Positions 62,117 to 64,000 of a stretch of DNA of 64,000 nucleotides are shown in pieces. Below the pieces are notes generated by a model. That model had not been told where the DNA came from, made no database searches, and saw only the letters and a program-made list of their open reading frames with translations. How positions within the stretch are numbered: position 1 is the first letter of the stretch; every line of letters starts with the position of its first letter. Source of the DNA: Bacteroidia bacterium (GTDB taxonomy: Bacteria; Bacteroidota; Bacteroidia; J057); assembly GCA_033391075.1 (NCBI GenBank), contig JAWPMV010000003.1:124001-188000 (forward strand), given 5' to 3'. Position numbers and translations under genes: made by a program.

Positions 62117-63286
62117 TTAGAAGTAAGTAGGATAGAGTTCCATATAAGTGGATACCTCGACTTTGAACAAACGTTTCAGCAGGGGAGGAGGGCCGAACTT
62201 TCCGACAGCATTATTGGAGAAACCATAGCCTTCTTTGGGAACCCCGATGAAGTTGCGGTCAAATTCTCCATTCTCATTTTCGTCATGAAACCAGCTAAAG
62301 GTGTAAGTTCCTTTTTCTATGTTTAGAAATTGGAGCTTTGCGCTGCGATTTTCAATCTTGGTACTGATCCTTTGTACAAGTTCTTCTTCGGGACTTTTCA
62401 ATTCCACTACTACCTGTCCCTTGCTATTTCTCAGCTTTTGGATAGAAATATCGATTTGCAATCCATTGGCTGAATCATCCGCCAATAAGTCCGCAACTTT
62501 CTGAAGGAAGGTTTCCGGATCATGTTGAGAGGCCTGGAGATGTTCCCCCTCATATTCCCAGAAAGTTTTGGGATCTCTAGCCAGTAGATAGATTTGTTCT
62601 GATTGTTCAAAAGGAACCGCCTGATCTGCTCGGCTTGCAATAATAAGTTTGGGCAGCTTTTCTATTTGCTCAATGCTTTTAATCGCAGAGTAGGGGGAAC
62701 TTAGGTATTGACGGATGATGGCTTTTTGTTCTTCCGGAGCATGGGCCAAAGCAATGTCTGTAAAAGAACGCATGGGACCATCCAGAATCAGGCCCTGAAT
62801 CTTTTCAGGATTTCGAGCAGCTAAAGTAGTTGCGACTTGCGATCCCAGAGAAGCACCATAAATCAGAAGCGGCTGATCTTTTACTTCCCTTTTTAGAATG
62901 AGTTCATCCAATACTTTCTGTGCATCCGCAAGATTGGCCTTGTGCGTAGGGCTCCCACTGGATTTGCCATAACCCCTGGGTTCGAAGACGAACACTTGAT
63001 AAGCATCTTTCAGCAAAGGTCGGATCATATCTGTATAGGTAGAGGCATTCCCTCCGCCTCCCAGAAAAAAGAGAACCGAAGCTTTGGCTTTTTCTTTTGG
63101 AAGTAAATGCAGTACATGAATCTCTTCCTCATCTATCCTAAAGAAGATGTCCTGATGCTTCAGATCGGCATCCAGTTTATAATCTTTGGAGGGGGAATAA
63201 AACTTATCGTCAAATTGCCCTTTTGCTGTCAGGGGAAGGAGAAAAAAACTCCCTATATATATAAAGGTGTAAAGGAGGTATTTCAT
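62117..63286 (-). CDS. Secreted alpha/beta hydrolase fused to a DUF2141 domain
   Basis: 389 residues from the ATG at 63286 (frame opens 18 codons earlier). Signal ends TAKGQ. Hydrolase: VLFFLGGGGNAST (oxyanion strand), GYGKSSGSP, nucleophile GASLGSQVA, Asp in ASRADQAVPF, and a late His in YEGEHLQASQHD. The last ~105 residues match DUF2141: KGTYTFSWFHDENENGEFDRNFIGVP in pieces and GYGFSNNAVGKFGPPP. DUF2141 normally stands alone as a small secreted protein, so this is a fusion. Function unknown; hydrolysis of a surface ester is inference. Confidence 0.8.
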   Translation of the reverse strand: MKYLLYTFIYIGSFFLLPLTAKGQFDDKFYSPSKDYKLDADLKHQDIFFRIDEEEIHVLHLLPKEKAKASVLFFLGGGGNASTYTDMIRPLLKDAYQVFVFEPRGYGKSSGSPTHKANLADAQKVLDELILKREVKDQPLLIYGASLGSQVATTLAARNPEKIQGLILDGPMRSFTDIALAHAPEEQKAIIRQYLSSPYSAIKSIEQIEKLPKLIIASRADQAVPFEQSEQIYLLARDPKTFWEYEGEHLQASQHDPETFLQKVADLLADDSANGLQIDISIQKLRNSKGQVVVELKSPEEELVQRISTKIENRSAKLQFLNIEKGTYTFSWFHDENENGEFDRNFIGVPKEGYGFSNNAVGKFGPPPLLKRLFKVEVSTYMELYPTYF

Positions 63287-63391
63287 AAGTCTTTCTATTT
63301 CTTTTTTCTCGAAATAGATGAAGCTTATGATTTGCCCCAAAGTTCTGGGACGAAATGCTGCGATCTGGGATATTTATTATCATTTAATGAG

Positions 63392-64000
63392 TCAAAGCTT
63401 TTCCCTCAGCCAATCCTTTACCTGATTTAGATGTCTTCGAGAAAGCGGGACTTCTTCTTTGATGTCGGAAAAATGAAGCTTATATGCATGGCCTGCTTTC
63501 TGAATCTTGCCGACCTGATTCAGATTGACTAAAAAGGCTCGGTGAACTTTAGCTAAAGCATTGAATTCAGCCAATTGTTTTTCAACATTTTTCAGGGTGT
63601 TTCTAAGCTTGAATTTTCGCAGTTTTTCCCCATCAAAAAGACATACCTGGAGATAGTTTTTACTTGACTCTATATATATAAGGTGTAGGGGGTTAAAAGT
63701 CAGCTGTTGTTTGCCGCTTTCTGAATACAAGGAAAGTCGTTTTTCTTCCGCCAATTTCATGACAGATTCTTCTGCTATTTCCCCCTTCGAAAGCTTCTTC
63801 GATTTCAAAACCTTAATGCGAGTCATGAGCAACAAAATGCCAACTGGAATAGAAGCCAGTAAACTGCTGTACAGTAGAAATTCTATCCAGACAGAAATGG
63901 CAAGATTGTCCTGTTCATAGATCCACTGGGATAAAATATAGTTGGCACTTCCCACCGTGGTGACATTCCAGATGAACCAGACCCCATGTTTCCATCTTGT
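63392..64000 (-). CDS. LytTR-domain membrane protein (runs off right edge)
   Basis: The frame is open from the LytTR end to the window edge; codons at 63956-64000 continue the protein (TRWKHGVWFIWNVTT), so the GTG at 63955 is not the start. Seen: TM segment(s) (WIEFLLYSSLLASIPVGILLLM), a linker, and a LytTR DNA-binding domain (about the last 100 residues, HLIYIESSKNYLQVCLF, AKVHRAFLVNLNQVGKI, VPLSRRHLNQVKDWL). A membrane-anchored LytTR regulator without a receiver. Confidence 0.85.
   Translation of the reverse strand, partial: TRWKHGVWFIWNVTTVGSANYILSQWIYEQDNLAISVWIEFLLYSSLLASIPVGILLLMTRIKVLKSKKLSKGEIAEESVMKLAEEKRLSLYSESGKQQLTFNPLHLIYIESSKNYLQVCLFDGEKLRKFKLRNTLKNVEKQLAEFNALAKVHRAFLVNLNQVGKIQKAGHAYKLHFSDIKEEVPLSRRHLNQVKDWLREKL

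Noticed and set aside
60498..63690. CTATATATAAGGTGTAG-like motif seen three times (60498, 63253, 63670)
   Set aside because: Two of the three lie in coding sequence for TFIYI and HLIYIE stretches, where the protein explains the bases. The third alone is too little to call a promoter family.
1..64000. CRISPR arrays, IS elements, rRNA and tRNA
   Set aside because: No regularly spaced direct repeats, transposase ORFs or structured RNA genes could be found by reading both strands.

Overview
The window is a piece of a Bacteroidota chromosome. The evidence is a SusC/SusD pair, two proteins with type IX secretion (T9SS) C-terminal sorting tails, LytS/LytR-type two-component genes, a TPR regulator with a LuxR-like C-terminus, a CadC-like regulator with a PD40 propeller, an ECF sigma factor paired with a TM-plus-barrel protein, many SPII lipoproteins, and start sites that usually lack a Shine-Dalgarno. 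The content suggests a free-living, possibly aquatic, polymer- and peptide-scavenging member; genus cannot be called. No rRNA, tRNA, CRISPR array, IS element or intact prophage was seen. Both edges cut through genes: a KilA-N protein on the left and a LytTR protein on the right.

Layout. 1-2.2 kb: end of a KilA-N protein, a relic of a second copy, and a PLP decarboxylase. 2.2-9.4 kb: secreted catabolic or surface proteins (double spondin-domain lipoprotein, Tat-exported enolase-superfamily dehydratase, beta-barrel, sialidase-like lipoprotein, SdrD-B/T9SS protein). 9.7-14.9 kb: a pair of unknown envelope genes, a secreted gluzincin and a GHL10-like glycosidase. 15-20.7 kb: a cholesterol-dependent-cytolysin-like lipoprotein with a non-canonical C-terminus, a TPR/LuxR regulator, a T9SS protein and a degenerate flavodoxin-like protein. 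20.8-24.5 kb: a TPR/class III cyclase, then a compact ArsR-MerTP-Cys-rich-VOC metal operon with a clear operator. 24.7-32.9 kb: a dead gene, a metzincin lipoprotein, a palindromic repeat, a membrane AraC regulator, a bicupin, an amidohydrolase, an S41 peptidase and a TlpA-like thioredoxin.

32.9-38 kb: ECF sigma/TM-barrel pair and two diverged copies of a ~67-residue protein. 38.2-47 kb: esterase, YceI-TPR/serine hydrolase pair, CadC-PD40 regulator, LytR/LytS pair and another serine hydrolase. 47.3-56.5 kb: an orphan membrane protein facing a SusC-SusD-FG-GAP/UnbV operon. 57-60.5 kb: a helical protein, a divergent Hsp90 and an unknown 157-residue protein in one run. 60.5-64 kb: serine hydrolase with TPRs, alpha/beta hydrolase-DUF2141 fusion and a LytTR protein.

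The items most worth following up are the cytolysin-like protein at 14992-16800, the Hsp90 cluster at 57054-60494, the small-protein paralogues at 35081 and 37148, and the palindromes at 56840 (SusC side), 22800 (metal operon) and 16861 (cytolysin).
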